In this document: positions 1-11,003 of the stretch, one piece after another
Numbering within the stretch: position 1 is the first letter of the stretch
Layout of the letters: every line of letters begins with the position of its first letter
Origin: Dentipellis sp. KUC8613
Lineage: Eukaryota; Basidiomycota; Agaricomycetes; Russulales; Hericiaceae
Direction of reading: 5' to 3'
Assembly (NCBI GenBank): GCA_002286715.1
Contig: NSJX01000035.1
Span: 228,455-292,454 of the forward strand
Length of the DNA stretch: 64,000 nucleotides
The notes under the pieces: generated by a model
The model's database searches: none
What the model was told of the DNA's origin: nothing
What the model saw: the letters and a program-made list of their open reading frames with translations, nothing else
Program-made: the position numbers and the translations under genes

Positions 1-352
1 TCGGGCTGCCCCCTACGGGCTTCCCCCCAGGGTGCTCCCCTTTGCGGCACCGCCTCGCCCTCAGCGTCGGGGACGCGCGCGCCCCTTCCCAATCGGGCTG
101 CCCCCTACGGGCTGCCCCTCAGGGTGCTCCCCTTTGCGGCACCGCCTCGCCCTCAGCGTCGGGGATGCGCGCGTTCTTTCCCAATCGGGCTGCTCCCCAC
201 GGGCTGCCCCACAGGGCATTCCTCTTGACGGGCGCTATCCTTACCTGGGTATATCGAAGGTGATTGAGCGCCTTCCGAATCGGGATGCCCTGCACGGGCT
301 GAACGGTCCGTTTGCAGTAGCACCGCCCTTCGCTCTGAGTCCAGACTTTCGC
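1..352. repeat. Left GC-rich minisatellite array (~92 bp unit), continues beyond window
   Basis: Tandem copies of a roughly 92 bp GC-rich unit. The anchor CCAATCGGGCTG recurs near 1, 91 and 183, with a diverged copy near 278. Each copy carries GGCACCGCCTCGCCCTCAGC followed by GGGGACGCGCGCG. The innermost copy is degenerate and fades out at about 352. The same unit occurs in reverse complement at 8080-8870, so the two arrays form a large inverted pair around three genes. The left limit is outside the window. ORFs across it are repeat artefacts. Confidence 0.9.
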
Positions 353-395
353 ATCACACTTGTAATCTATCGAAATCAAATCTTATCTATGTTTA

Positions 396-408
396 TCTTA
401 TCTTATCA
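396..408 (-). repeat. 13 bp subterminal motif, left copy
   Basis: TCTTATCTTATCA on the plus strand is the exact reverse complement of 7910-7922. It lies 44 bp inside the left array and about 80 bp beyond the stop codon of the leftmost gene. The inverted placement suggests a transposase-binding or end-recognition site, but a chance match of a simple GATAAG motif is possible. Confidence 0.4.
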
Positions 409-487
409 GACTGACTTCAAGAGCGAAAATCCTAAGTTGTCATTAAGCAAGGGTAACAAAAGATATACTAATAAAGTTCGTCAAGGA

Positions 488-2618
488 TTACTGCAAGCTG
501 CTATCTCCATCAGCACCGAGACCAACGCTGCCAGAATGGACCGAGGTCTCTGCCTGCCAATCAACGGGGCCGAGACGGAGCCTCTTGCTTGCGCGGACAT
601 CGTAGTCAACGGGCCATTCTTGAAGATGCTTGTTAGAGGTCAAGCCCATGGCGCTCTCGTTGGCTGTTGGCCACGAAACCTCGGCAAGTAAATCCGAGAG
701 TCGCCCAGGCTGTTGCTCGGGCATATTCGGGAACTGATCATTAGCCATGTTGAACGAGAACAGCCCGTCGAGGCCGGCCAGCGCAGCCGTGCCTATCACG
801 TTCTCGGCTCCCACCATGGCGTCGTCTTGCCGCGTTTCGACGGCGCAGTGGCCCTGAGTCTGTCCGGCGAGTGCATGCGGGGTATCGACAATCCCTGGGG
901 GTGTTGCCTCAGTGCTTGTGGGACGGGGGACCACGAGTCTAAGAGCACTACTTGCGCCGCTTTCGGGATGGAACGGCGGGGTCGGCAGGATCGACGGGGT
1001 CGGCAGGGTCGGCGGGGTTGGCGGGGTTGGCGGGGTTGGCGGGATCGCTCCGGGACCTCCTGCACGGCTTGGGGATTGCCTTGCGCCGTCGGCAGTCATC
1101 GTGCGGGATCCTCCTCGGCTGCGAGGGCTTGTCATGCGGGATTGTTCTATGCTGTCAGGAGTTATCGGCGCCGATTCTCCCGCTTCCATCGCCATTGAGG
1201 ATCTGTCCGGCATGGCAGGTGCTGGGGAGCTGTCATCAGTCAGGCTGATGCAGTGCCCGCCGGGGTGGTACGAGGCGACAGCGGGAGGTGGGTTGGCCGC
1301 CTGCTCCCTTGGAGGACTGCCCGACGCCTTCTTAGCGGATTTTTTCGATTGCTTTGAGGATATGGGGAGGGGCTGTGGATCCAACGTCTTGTGCCAGAGG
1401 CCAGAGTCTCGCTTGATGTGCTCGGCCAGCTCCTCCTCTGAGAGCTTGCGGAGCTTGCAAGTTCCTTTGTACACGGCTTGAAAGACGAGCTCGAACTCGC
1501 CGTTGAGTGTGAAATCGGAGGGAGACATGAGGGTGGACAGCGGCCAACCCTCAATCACGATACTGTGGAGGCGCGTGAGCTTGGCATCCCATTTGGCCCA
1601 CTCAAGACGCAGGCGTTCGTGATCTGTGAGGAACGCTGTGCTATTGTGAGATTGGCGCGCGCGTGCAACAACAATCAATGCGTACCTAATTGCTGATGGA
1701 GCATTTGGATGATCAATGCTTTCATCGCCGACCGCCTCTGAGTGCCGTTCTTAGAAGCGCGGTCAAGGACAGCTAGATGATATCTCTGTAAGTTGGCACA
1801 CGGAAAATGAAACCTCGAGTGGCGCACCGTCAATGCCCCCCTTGTTAACAGTGAATGCCTCCAACCTCGAAGCAGTTTCCAGCGGATCGATACGCAGAAA
1901 CTGGGCGATGAAGTCGTCGGCGCCTGGCGACGAAATGAACGTCGGTGAATACATTTGCGAGAGGGAGTCGCGGGCCGCAATCATGAAAAATTCGAGCCCA
2001 CTACGAGTATGAGCATTTTTTAACTGCAAAATAAGTGAGTAGCAAGTACAAAAGAAGGACTAACAGTACTCACTTCTAGATGAATCCTGCTGATAATGGA
2101 CCGGACATCGGCTGCTTGTGCTAGGGGCGTTCGAACGACTCCGGTATCTTTTGCATCGCGATCTGCTTGAAGTTGTGAGCGGAGAGCCTCTTGCTGTTCC
2201 TCGGGAAGGCCTGCATAACCGCCGAGTTCCTTCCCCGCTTGCACGATAGTGATAACGTCGGCCTTCGAGGGATCATTTTCCCCTTAGGGGGTGTAAGCGA
2301 CTTGCTGCAAACGGAAGGCAAGATCGTAAACTCACATGACCCGTCTTCGACGCGCGCGCAGCAATGCACCCACGCGTTTGGGATGGTCGGTCGGCGCCGT
2401 TGCTTGAAAACCACACTGGATAGGTTGAGGAGCTTGGTGATCTCCTTGGGTGTCTTGTCGTGCCTCTCCGAAATGTCGTTGACGATGTCTTGAATTTTCT
2501 CGAGGCCGTCCACAATGTCGAGATTGAGACGGTGGGCGCTCAAGAACGCCAGATGTCTCTCTCGTTCTCTTACTTCGTCCGAATTCTGCACGAGGGGAGC
2601 ACGAGGCGTAGATGTCAT
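488..2618 (-). CDS. Unrecognised protein carried inside the KDZ element (gene P1)
   Basis: Function unknown. Start chosen at 2618 (MTSTPRAPLV). Exon 1 is 2618-2336, exon 2 is 2282-2074 and exon 3 begins at 2023; splice phases agree. The junction between exon 3 (ending near 1800-1850) and the last exon (about 1690-488) is uncertain: one intron of about 113 bp or two with a small middle exon. The N-terminal half is helical and charged, with a KxRR..TIPNAWVH stretch near residue 80. The C-terminal half is low-complexity, rich in Pro/Ser, including a PPTPPTPPTPPT run encoded by a GGGGTTGGC-type repeat at about 990-1040. No enzyme motif is seen. The co-oriented location between the inverted arrays suggests a passenger or accessory transposon gene. 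Confidence 0.6.
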
Positions 2619-2882
2619 CGCAGAGTCTACGGTAGATGTACACAGGGCAGAGCGCAGAGTTTGGGGCGAGTAAATGGAGCAAGCGAAGGATACGGACGGA
2701 TGGAAGGACGGACGGACGGACACGTCGAGCGAACAGGACAAGAAAGAGAGGGAAAAGCGGCATGGAGGGGAATCAACGGGTACAAACACATACACATTAT
2801 TATCGTACAGGTCCTAAGCGAGACGCACGTGAGTACATCATCAATTGAGATAGCACCGCATACCATCATACAGCAGAATCAC

Positions 2883-4114
2883 TCAAAACATCCTCGCAAG
2901 TGCGCGAGATGTGCCGCCATTGAATCCCAAGCTCATGAGCTGGGCGACCCAGTCGATGCGCGGACTGTGGGTGTAGATGTAGTGCACATCCTGCATGAGC
3001 TGGTTGTCAGCGTGAAGGGCGACGAGGAGGTCAATGACATCGTCGGGCAAGTCGAAATCTTCTGCCTGCCCGCTTTGAAAAGAATTGCCGCGGCTATTAT
3101 CGCCTTGAGTGTCGCTGTCCGTTGCCTTTCCTTTGCCTCTCGCTTTGGCATCTGTGGGCGAAGCTGGAGGCGATGGCGTGGGGGAGAACGACGGCGACGA
3201 TGGAATGCCAGATGAAAATGAGAATGCTGAAGATGGAGATGGGCTGGGCGATGCATGCGCGTGCTGCGACCCTGACGCAGGCTGCGATGGCGTAGGAGGG
3301 AAACCGTAGACCGGCGGCGGCGCAGACTGATGCGGACTGGACGAACGCGTGCTGGCCCGCGGGGTCTGCGGTGCAGTATCTGTGTTTGGGGGCACCTGGC
3401 TGGACCCTGACGAGGGCGTGAAGAGGTTGTCGGGCAAATCCTGGGAAGGGGGCAGCCTGATGGGCTCGAGCAACATATTGTTCCTCCTGAGATAGTGCGA
3501 GCCAACGGCTCGCTGACGCCAATCGCGGCCATACATTGGAGCGAGGGTGTTGCGGATATCCCGCCGAAGGCGATCGAGGATGTCCTCGTACGCTGTGTTC
3601 CGCTCCAATGCCTGGCTGATGCAGAATACAACATTGTTCTGCATGATCTCTGCTCGAACCGGGGCCATTGCCTGCAAGGGTGACAACTCGCCCCGAATGT
3701 GAACCAGGAACGTGCTGACACCACACGAATACTCCAGCGCCGTTACCTGTGCCCATGAATGACGAGGAGACGGGATCGTGAAGATCAACGCACCAGATCA
3801 CGTATGAGGTTGATGAGCCTCTCCCGCGTCGCCCGCCGGTCTGTGGTCCTACGAATGAAGGCTGTATGGAAGGCGGGATCCTGCGCTGGTGGCATAGTAG
3901 CCGGCATGTTCGCCCATCCCGCAACGCCTTGAGCGGTCAAGGCATACGCCTCGGGGCTCATCACGAGGAGCTCGCCTTGAAGTTGGCTGAGGTGCGAGTT
4001 CACCCACTGCTGGCAGATGACATGGTAGGGCGCAGGAGGAAGCTCTTGCAGCGGGGGCACATTCTGAGTGCCGTGGGTGTTGTTGGGAGGCGTTGGGGGC
4101 GGGGGAGCGGCCAT
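2883..4114 (-). CDS. Unrecognised protein carried inside the KDZ element (gene P2)
   Basis: Function unknown; 394 residues in two exons, 4114-3794 and 3746-2883, joined by a 47 bp intron (GTGCGT donor, CACAG acceptor, phase 0). Start at MAAPPPPTPP (4114); an upstream in-frame ATG at 4198 is less likely because the intervening residues are not protein-like. The N-terminal ~220 residues look folded and helical, with a WVNSHLSQLQGELLVM segment. A Ser/Pro-rich linker with a KARGKGK basic patch follows, then an acidic helical tail (DFDLPDDVIDLLVALHADNQ) ending in LARMF. It lies 268 bp downstream of the transposase stop on the same strand. Possible accessory DNA-binding or transposition factor, but nothing in the sequence proves that. 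Confidence 0.65.
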
Positions 4115-4382
4115 CGATGAAGGTGGTTGAGAGCTAAGACGCGCGGAAACTCGTCTGGCACTGTAATCGGATCTCGTGTGTCGACACATTCTCACCATTT
4201 ATCCACCACTTTTCCAACACTCAAGAGCAGGCTAAATTCCCGTTATTCACCACAATATTTCAGAAGGTATACCATGTCAAGATCATTCATGAAATGTATT
4301 TAGTTTACATGTTCACTCCGGAAGAACACACGCGAGTAGCAAGATGCGCGTTTTCGTGACTGCACGAAAGATTTATGCTATA

Positions 4383-7300
4383 CTACTCTACAGTTGCAAG
4401 GTCCCCTATGAAATCATTATAAGCAGATAGCTGCGAATTCAAACTGTCGTCCTCAACCACGTCCGCAGTTCCATCGTCATCGTCAGAAGCCGTGACATCG
4501 TCAAAAGTATCGTTACGAGCACCACGTCCATCCACGGCACTGTCGCTGATCGAACTCTGCCGGATATCGTCGATCGCTTGTCCAGGCTCTATAGTCCCTG
4601 TAAAGCACGGGAGCTGTGCGATCTCCTCGAGGCGAGCGCGGTGAGTGCGGTTCACGCGGCGGACTCGAGCTTCTACAGACGTAAGGTATGCTGCGAGATC
4701 CGGGGACTCTTTCTCAAGCTGCACAATTCGCGTACGAAGTTGTTGCTCTTCATCGCGCATCCATGTGGCCAAGCGACGGATCTCAACGTCGAGGCGGTCG
4801 CACTCTTCGTGAGCACGCTCGATCTTGAGCGTATGAACTGCTGCCTGCCGATTACGACTATCAGTCCACGGCTGCGCACGGATGTCCTCCCGACACTCTC
4901 GCAGAAGTTCAAACTCTGCGAGACCGCCGTATGTGGAAACGTCTTTCCATTCGAGTTGCGGCCGATCGATCGCTTTCGCGGCGGTGTTGTACTTGGCGAG
5001 GGCAGTTTGTATTGCGCGACAGCGGGTCTTGAGAGTCTTGTTGATGTGTGTACGCATTTTATACCCTATATAATGCATCAGTAAGTTTTCATTAGTTTTA
5101 TGACCTCCTTACCTGTCCCGGATAAGCCCATCTTCGTGAGCTCGAAAAGTCGCTGTACAACGAGCCCTTCGAGCTTGTCAAGGGCCTTCTGATAATCGTA
5201 GATGTCTACGATACTCTGGATTTCCTTCCACTTCGCGCACTGCGGAGTCCATCGCGTGTCGATGCTGTTCGTAAGCTCAAAGTTGACGAGCATGGTCCGA
5301 ATCATATCGAGGTTCTCGAACGCGTCTTTCTTGGCTTTTTCCAAGCGCCTGCGATACTTCTCGTTCCTCGGATCGCCGAGGTGTACAATCACCTGCTGGA
5401 AGGCATCGCTGAATAATCATATACGTCAATCAAACACAGCCGAGGGGCCAGAACGGAGGACTCACTCGGCAGCGGCATGCTTGATCAAGAGGTTCAGATA
5501 CTCGACCTCCTTCTCCTCCTCAGGTGACGCTTTCTTGCGTGCCGCGAGGTACGCGCGCTCAGTCTCGAGGTGCTGATGATAATCGAGGTCCTCCGACGAC
5601 TTCCCAGATTGTAGAATCTTGATCGTGTCGGGAAGCTCGTCGAGAATTTGTTGGACCTGTTTGTAATTATTCAGGAGGAAAAGTGCTGCGCGAGATCAGA
5701 TTCCCATCATTACATCATGACGATCTCGAAACTTACAGATCTCTCGATATTTGTCCGCATCCCACTGCTTGGCGAACATATCAATTGCTTGATGACGATG
5801 AAATCGGGATGCGTGCCGTGTGATGATGGCAAGCCCATTGAACGAGGAGAAGATCCGTTCACAGGTCTCCATGTCCTCAAGACCAAAGCCTGGGACATAG
5901 AGCGGATGATAATGTAGCTGACAGAAACGATTATGTGCATACCCGTGGAAAGCAGGAACGGCGAATCGCATGCGGAGCTCGGCCGCGAGGGCCGCGAGCG
6001 AGCTGTGGCGAACTGTGCTGTTGAACGAGCATGCGATGTCGTATCCGATGCCAATGAGGGCACCAAGGACCCTGAGAACACGTTCTACATGTGCTAGAGG
6101 GTATTTTGCACTGAAAACAATTATGAGATATTCATAACTATGGAATGAACATGGTACTTACAGTTCTCCACTTTCAATCATGTCGCAGATCCACAAGATG
6201 ATGTGGTGGCGACATGCAGACAAGAACACGCCGGTCTCGCGATAGATATCCCACATCCTCTTCAAGCTATCTTTCATTGCAGCTTTCCATCTATCCGTGC
6301 ACGTTGTATCTTGATCGTCGCCGTCGGCCGCGGAAGCTTGGGCCTCGTCCTTGCCCCACTGGGGCGACGCCTGTGTCCGGAGTGCGAGAAAGTGAGGCTT
6401 AAGATGTATTACAAGCTGTGCAGACTCTTACCTTGTTTGGCGCGCTTCTCGGCTTCACGTCATGCTTGAAGACGTCCACGAGCTCTTCTATGATCCAATA
6501 CGTTGATGAGAAAGCGCGAGGATCTTCTTCGAGAGGTTCTCGAAGGTGCATTCGCTTCAGGGACTGATTTCCGTCGAATGTCGCGATCATCAAAACAGCC
6601 AACGCTCGTTCGTCACATAGCTGTAAGAGTGTACACTAAATCAATGCGGAGCAAGCCATAGAGCGCGGGAATTCATCATGACCTTGTACTGACAGGCAGG
6701 GCACGAGTGCCGAACCCGCCAGTGCGGATCCTCGTCTCGCCCGAGTGCTGCATCAGCACGAGACTCAACCTCTCGCAGAATCTTCAAGTATACATCGAAT
6801 GCGTCGGAAAAGTGGCGCCAGTATGTCCGCCGATAGCTCACCTACACGGGATCAACTCCTGTGTGATATAATTCAGCATAGAAAGATATGTACATTGTGG
6901 AGGTCGCACAGCGACAGAATCCACGCTTGTATGCTTAATCGAGGCTGACGAAGGCGGAGAACTCGATACAACTCGAGCGTGCGTAAGGAGAACGCCATGC
7001 TGACCCTCCAGGGCGACGCACCCAGATAACCTTGACGCAAAAGCTCGACGTTGACGTAATGGCTCCCTGAGAGGTGATACAATTTCTTGGAAGGCGAGAA
7101 GTCTACCTATTGATGAATAAACCTTGTACTGACTTGGGGAATAATAGGAACGTACCATAAACATCGACAAGCGGCATATTGAAAGGCTCGCTCCCTATCG
7201 CCTCGGCATCCACAGGCTTGTTCATGTACTCAAGGTAGGCGTCAGCTAACGCGGAGATCTGAGAGCGCCAAGCGCTCTCCGCGTTCCTGATACGGGTCAC

Positions 7301-7777
7301 CCACGACTGCTGAAAGCCACGCAAAGGCCTACACGAGGTTAGCTTCATTCAAAGGGAACGCTCTGAAAACTCACCTGCCTGCGAACTCTTGCAGAAAAAC
7401 AGCTTCCCCGCCCTCAGCCGACAGCTCTATGCCCGTATCTGCCGGCTCTTCTGTGTCCTGCTCGTCCACCCATTCGGGATACTCAGCGACGTCGTCCGAC
7501 TGTGTGGCCAGCGCGTCGAGCGCACGCTTACTTCCAGTCGAGAGATCTGACAGCCAAAAGTGATGACTTGAACAGAGGATACAATCAATGCATATTGCTT
7601 ACTCGAATACACCTTCTCCTTGCGCATTTGTATGTTATTCGACCATTCGTCGACTTGCTTCCTGTTCAGCCGCCCGAGGGTCGGAATCGAATTTGAGGAG
7701 CCGGAATACGACCCGACTACGCGTACGTTGATGTTGTTGCGCGTTGAGATCCTGCTGTACTTCTTTGGGTGCTGCAT
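4383..7777 (-). CDS. KDZ (Kyakuja-Dileera-Zisupton) family transposase
   Basis: Catalyses DNA transposition with an RNase H-like fold. Eleven exons (7777-7603, 7546-7375, 7328-7156, 7102-6894, 6841-6683, 6620-6432, 6370-6162, 6110-5737, 5685-5466, 5408-5113, 5065-4383) give 952 residues with every phase closing. Family landmarks in order: an LRQGYLGASP...RTLELYR region, the cysteine cluster SCPACQYK (289-296) of the CxC type associated with KDZ enzymes, FDGNQSLKR (catalytic Asp 312), GIGYDIACSF (Asp 453), AHNRFCQ, and GFGLEDMETCERIF (acidic residues 507-513), then RHASRFHRHQ. The C-terminus is a long coiled coil and a Ser/Asp acidic tail. One donor (GTCATG at 6682) is unusual. No stop or frameshift was seen, so the gene may be functional. 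Confidence 0.92.
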
Positions 7778-8079
7778 GGTGGCGAGAGGATGGCTTCGCT
7801 GAGAGAAAGGAGTCTGTACAGTACACGCGTAACATGTGCCACATGGCACGTGATGACACACGCGGCCCGCTGAGGTCAAGCTATCAATGTCATAAGAATG
7901 ACTACGATATGATAAGATAAGACAAGCGCCTGCCGTCGACTTTGCCATTCAGTAAGCAGGTGTTACTCGGCCATCGGGCTGACATGTATCTGGTTCCCGA
8001 CCTCGGGGACATAGCCCGAGTCACGTGGAAGGGCACTCTGATTACACCAAGGGCAGAAGTGCCCTGGGGCCGCCCGTGT
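7778..8079. other. Transposase 5' flank
   Basis: Non-coding stretch between the transposase start and the right array. It should hold the transposase promoter. It contains the right copy of the 13 bp inverted motif (7910-7922). From about 7975 the sequence becomes GC-rich and grades into the array. No ORF here is credible. Confidence 0.5.
7910..7922 (+). repeat. 13 bp subterminal motif, right copy
   Basis: TGATAAGATAAGA, the reverse complement of 396-408, lies between the transposase start and the right minisatellite array. It contains two overlapping GATAAG cores. It may be an end-recognition site or a GATA-factor site in the transposase promoter. Confidence 0.4.
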
Positions 8080-8870
8080 ATGGCGGCTCGATTGGGAAGG
8101 GGCGCGCTAGTCCCTGACGCTGAGGACTGGGCGGGGCGGTGCCACGAAGGGGAGCACCCTGAGGGGCGGCCCGTGGGGGGCAGCCCGATTGGGAAAGGGC
8201 GCGCGCGTCCCCGACGCTGAGGGCGAGGCGGTGCCGCAAAGGGGAGGAGCGCCCTAAGGGGGAGCCCGTAAGGGGCATCCCGATTGGGAAGGGACGCGCT
8301 CGTCCCCGACGTTGAGGGCGGGGGCGGCGCCGCAAAGGGAAACGCCCTGGGGGGAAGCCCGTAGGGGGCAGCCCGATTGGGAAGGGGCGCGCGCGTCTTC
8401 GACGCTGAGGGCGAGGCGGTGCCGCAAAGGGGAGCACCCTGGGGGGAAGCCCGTAGGGGGCAGCCCGATTGGGAAGGGGCGCGCGCGTCTTCGACGCTGA
8501 GGGCGAGGCGGTGCCGCAAAGGGAAAAGCCCTGAGGGGCAGCCCGTAGGGGGCATCCCTATTGGGAAGGGGCGCGCGCGTCCCCGACGCTGAGGGCGGGG
8601 CGGTGCCGCAAAGGGAAAAGCCCTGAGGGGCAGCCCGTAGGGGGCAGCCCTATTGGGAAGGGGCGCGCGCGTCCCCGACGCTGAGGGCGGGGCGGCGCCG
8701 CAAAGGGAAAAGCCCTGGGGGGCAGCCCCGTACGGGGCGGCCGGATTCGGAAAGGGACTGGCACGCAGGGGACTGCCGGGAATCAGTGAGGGACCGTTTC
8801 CAAATCGGGACGAGAGTCTCTGGGGCAGCCCGCACGGGGCTGCATTTGAGGGGGAGCACCCCCAACTAGA
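8080..8870. repeat. Right GC-rich minisatellite array (~92-97 bp unit), inverted relative to left array
   Basis: About eight tandem copies. The anchor (G/T)ATTGGGAAGG starts near 8090, 8187, 8282, 8375, 8467, 8559 and 8651, with a diverged GATTCGGAAAG copy at 8744. Spacing is 97, 95, 93, 92, 92, 92 and 93 bp. The central copies are nearly identical and both edges are diverged, as expected when unequal exchange homogenises an array. The unit is the reverse complement of the left array. ORFs predicted here on both strands are repeat translations and are not genes. Confidence 0.92.
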
Positions 8871-9178
8871 TAAGGGACACTTGATGGGATCAACATATCT
8901 AATTAGGTACTAAGACCTAGCGTCCTTGGTGAGCAAGCGCTCTTCGTTGTGGCCTGCTCAATCATTTATGTAATTCATCTTCATCCTCTCATCTTCACGT
9001 CTTTCCTGGCTTTCGAATACGCATACCCCTTGCAAGCATCGGACCCCTGTCGCTCGAGTAAGTCCGAACTCCACCCCGGTCGCTATCCGAGTTGTACGGC
9101 CCGGGACGAGCAACTCCAAGCCTAGTCCCGTTTCCCATTACCACCACACCTCTGCCCGTCGCCTCTACGCCGCAAGGG

Positions 9179-9838
9179 ATGTCACAGACGCACTTTGCCC
9201 ACCCAGGCGACCTCCCGTATGCCCCGCCCGTGCTGCGCGCGGCCTCGCCGAGCGGGTCGATCAACACCGAGTACGGCCCTGACGAGACGAGTCTCTCGGA
9301 CATGGAGCTCTCGCCGGGCGAGTTTGAGGGCAAGATCGAGGCGGCGCTGCGGCTGCACGAGCAGCGCGACCAGGAGGTGGTAGCCGTGGCGAAGCCGGTG
9401 CTGATCCCCAAGCCCAAGACGGCCGCGGAGGAAAAACGTGCGTTCTCTGCCCAATTCTGCATAGGATACTCGTTCATGCGACACTGTGTATGTGCATGCG
9501 GTGCAGAAACATTCGAGCAGGTGATGCGGTGTCTCCGCTGGCACGTCCAGCAGCTTGAGGAGAACCAGATCGTGGAGAACATGATGCTGCGTGGCTCACA
9601 GGCGGGACTCGTGGCCCAGCCGTCGTCGGATGATGTCGGGGTCATCATGGCGAGCATGATGGGGTCTGGTGGGGTGCCGTCGAAAACGAGCGGAGGCGGG
9701 GGCATCGGCACAAGCGCAATGCATGTCGACGAACCGCTTTCACCGCCGCGCGGTGTTGGGCTGGGGTTCCTTACAAACGAGGATGCGGTGATGGGGCCGA
9801 CGAGGAATCGTGTCCACAATCATGCTCGAGGGGGCTAG
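9179..9838 (+). CDS. Unrecognised protein, probably the 3' part of a gene cut by the element
   Basis: Not recognised. The frame stays open upstream of the first ATG (9179, MSQTHFAHPG) back to a GTAAGT donor at 9058, with usable acceptors at 9110 and 9120. An earlier exon therefore probably existed, and no start was found for it between the element edge (~8900) and 9057. An intron at 9438-9506 (69 bp, GTGCGT...GCAG) keeps the frame. The visible protein has a Pro/Ser-rich start, an acidic helix (ELSPGEFEGKIEAALRLHEQ), a second helix (TFEQVMRCLRWHVQQLEENQ) and a Gly-rich tail. Loss of the 5' end fits insertion or rearrangement by the adjacent transposon. An intact gene using the 9179 start cannot be excluded. 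Confidence 0.5.
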   Translation: MSQTHFAHPGDLPYAPPVLRAASPSGSINTEYGPDETSLSDMELSPGEFEGKIEAALRLHEQRDQEVVAVAKPVLIPKPKTAAEEKRAFSAQFCIGYSFMRHCVCACGAETFEQVMRCLRWHVQQLEENQIVENMMLRGSQAGLVAQPSSDDVGVIMASMMGSGGVPSKTSGGGGIGTSAMHVDEPLSPPRGVGLGFLTNEDAVMGPTRNRVHNHARGG

Positions 9839-11003
9839 ACAGGGCCCGGGGGAGGTCATATTCATGGTGTATCATATGTTTGTATTCTGAGTTGTTGTCC
9901 CGAGCATCCATTTCTTTCTCTCACTAACAGTACAGTCCATTTAGCGACAGCTCTCTGGCTTTCCCACTCTGATTCATCCTGGGTGCGTGTCGTTCGAGTT
10001 CGTTGGTGCCGGTTGTACCTGCATCTTGCACATACCTGCTCGATTCATTTCTTTCTATCCATGGATTTTCACCCTCGGAAACTGCACTAATGACTGTCGG
10101 TCGACGGAGCCTGAGATCGGTCTCCCTTGCTATGACGGTGTAGCCTGCAGTCCTACCGGGGCCCTCTCGCGAGCCGTAACTCATATGCATACCTCATCAA
10201 CACCGTCTTCCTCATTGCAATGGGGAATGAACCTCGTCTAGAACTCCAAGTTGTCTTCCTTGAAGCGGTGCGGCGTTTCTTTGTTCCCCATCGAAATGCG
10301 CTGGAAATCATATAAGCAGGTTCAGTGACGCGGAAGGCTAGACGATGAAAAAGCGACAACACGCACTGGACACCTGAAAGCTTGAGCTGGCAGAACGAGT
10401 TGCATGTGGTGAGGCCTCGGGCGCGGCACCCTCTGGGCCTGCAATTGCGCCAAAGGGACCATTGTGAGCTGATGCAGATGGGCCAGGCCGGCCAGGACCC
10501 AGATCTTATAAGTATCGGGGAGCATGCCTTCAGTCGCTAGAGGAAGCAAAGGGCTCCTTTCTCAATCGAAGAAAGCGTCCCGGCCGAATTGATGTCGTCG
10601 ACGTTGGCGGCGATGTGATACGGAAACTATCGCATGTCATCGATTTGTTTGAGCTTTTCCGCACAATCTCATACGGAAGCTGCAGTGGGGGGTCGAGCTG
10701 CCATCTTATGAATTGAACGAAGTCCTTAAGTTGGTATTGTATTAGAAAAACAGCGGTGTTGTATCTATGATACAGATGACCCTCAGGGCGTAAACACATC
10801 ATGGAATCGTAAAACCGAGACATACCATATGTCGCGGACAAAACAACACGGGCATACCGGGTCAATGTCAGTAAACAGGAAAACAATTGCGCGGCGAACG
10901 ACGAGCATAAATATTGCAAGGAGCGTTGGAATGTGCGTGCGTGAAAAAAATAAAGACTCGACCCTCCACCAACCATCCAGCGGTAATGGACGCGTATTCC
11001 CCA
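9839..11003. other. Intergenic, 1.2 kb, no gene seen
   Basis: Between the converging ends of the truncated gene and Bud6. Probably the 3' UTRs of both plus unassigned sequence. Short ORFs on both strands lack splice-consistent extensions or recognisable motifs. Confidence 0.5.

Larger units (their letters stand above)
1..8900 (-). mobile_element. Putative KDZ-type DNA transposon bounded by inverted minisatellite arrays
   Basis: A KDZ transposase gene and two further genes, all on the minus strand, are enclosed by inverted copies of a GC-rich ~92 bp tandem repeat. Just inside the arrays is a 13 bp inverted motif (TGATAAGATAAGA on plus at 7910-7922, its complement at 396-408). Known KDZ elements, a family widespread in agaricomycetes, have inverted termini and subterminal repeats and can carry extra genes. 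That this whole block is one element is inference: its left terminus is not in the window and no target-site duplication can be tested. The right limit is near 8870-8900, where the repeat decays. The transposase reading frame looks intact, so the copy may be recent. Confidence 0.65.

Noticed and set aside
8042..8865. Several overlapping ORFs on both strands inside the right GC-rich array
   Set aside because: They simply translate the 92 bp repeat in every frame and share the same peptide each period.
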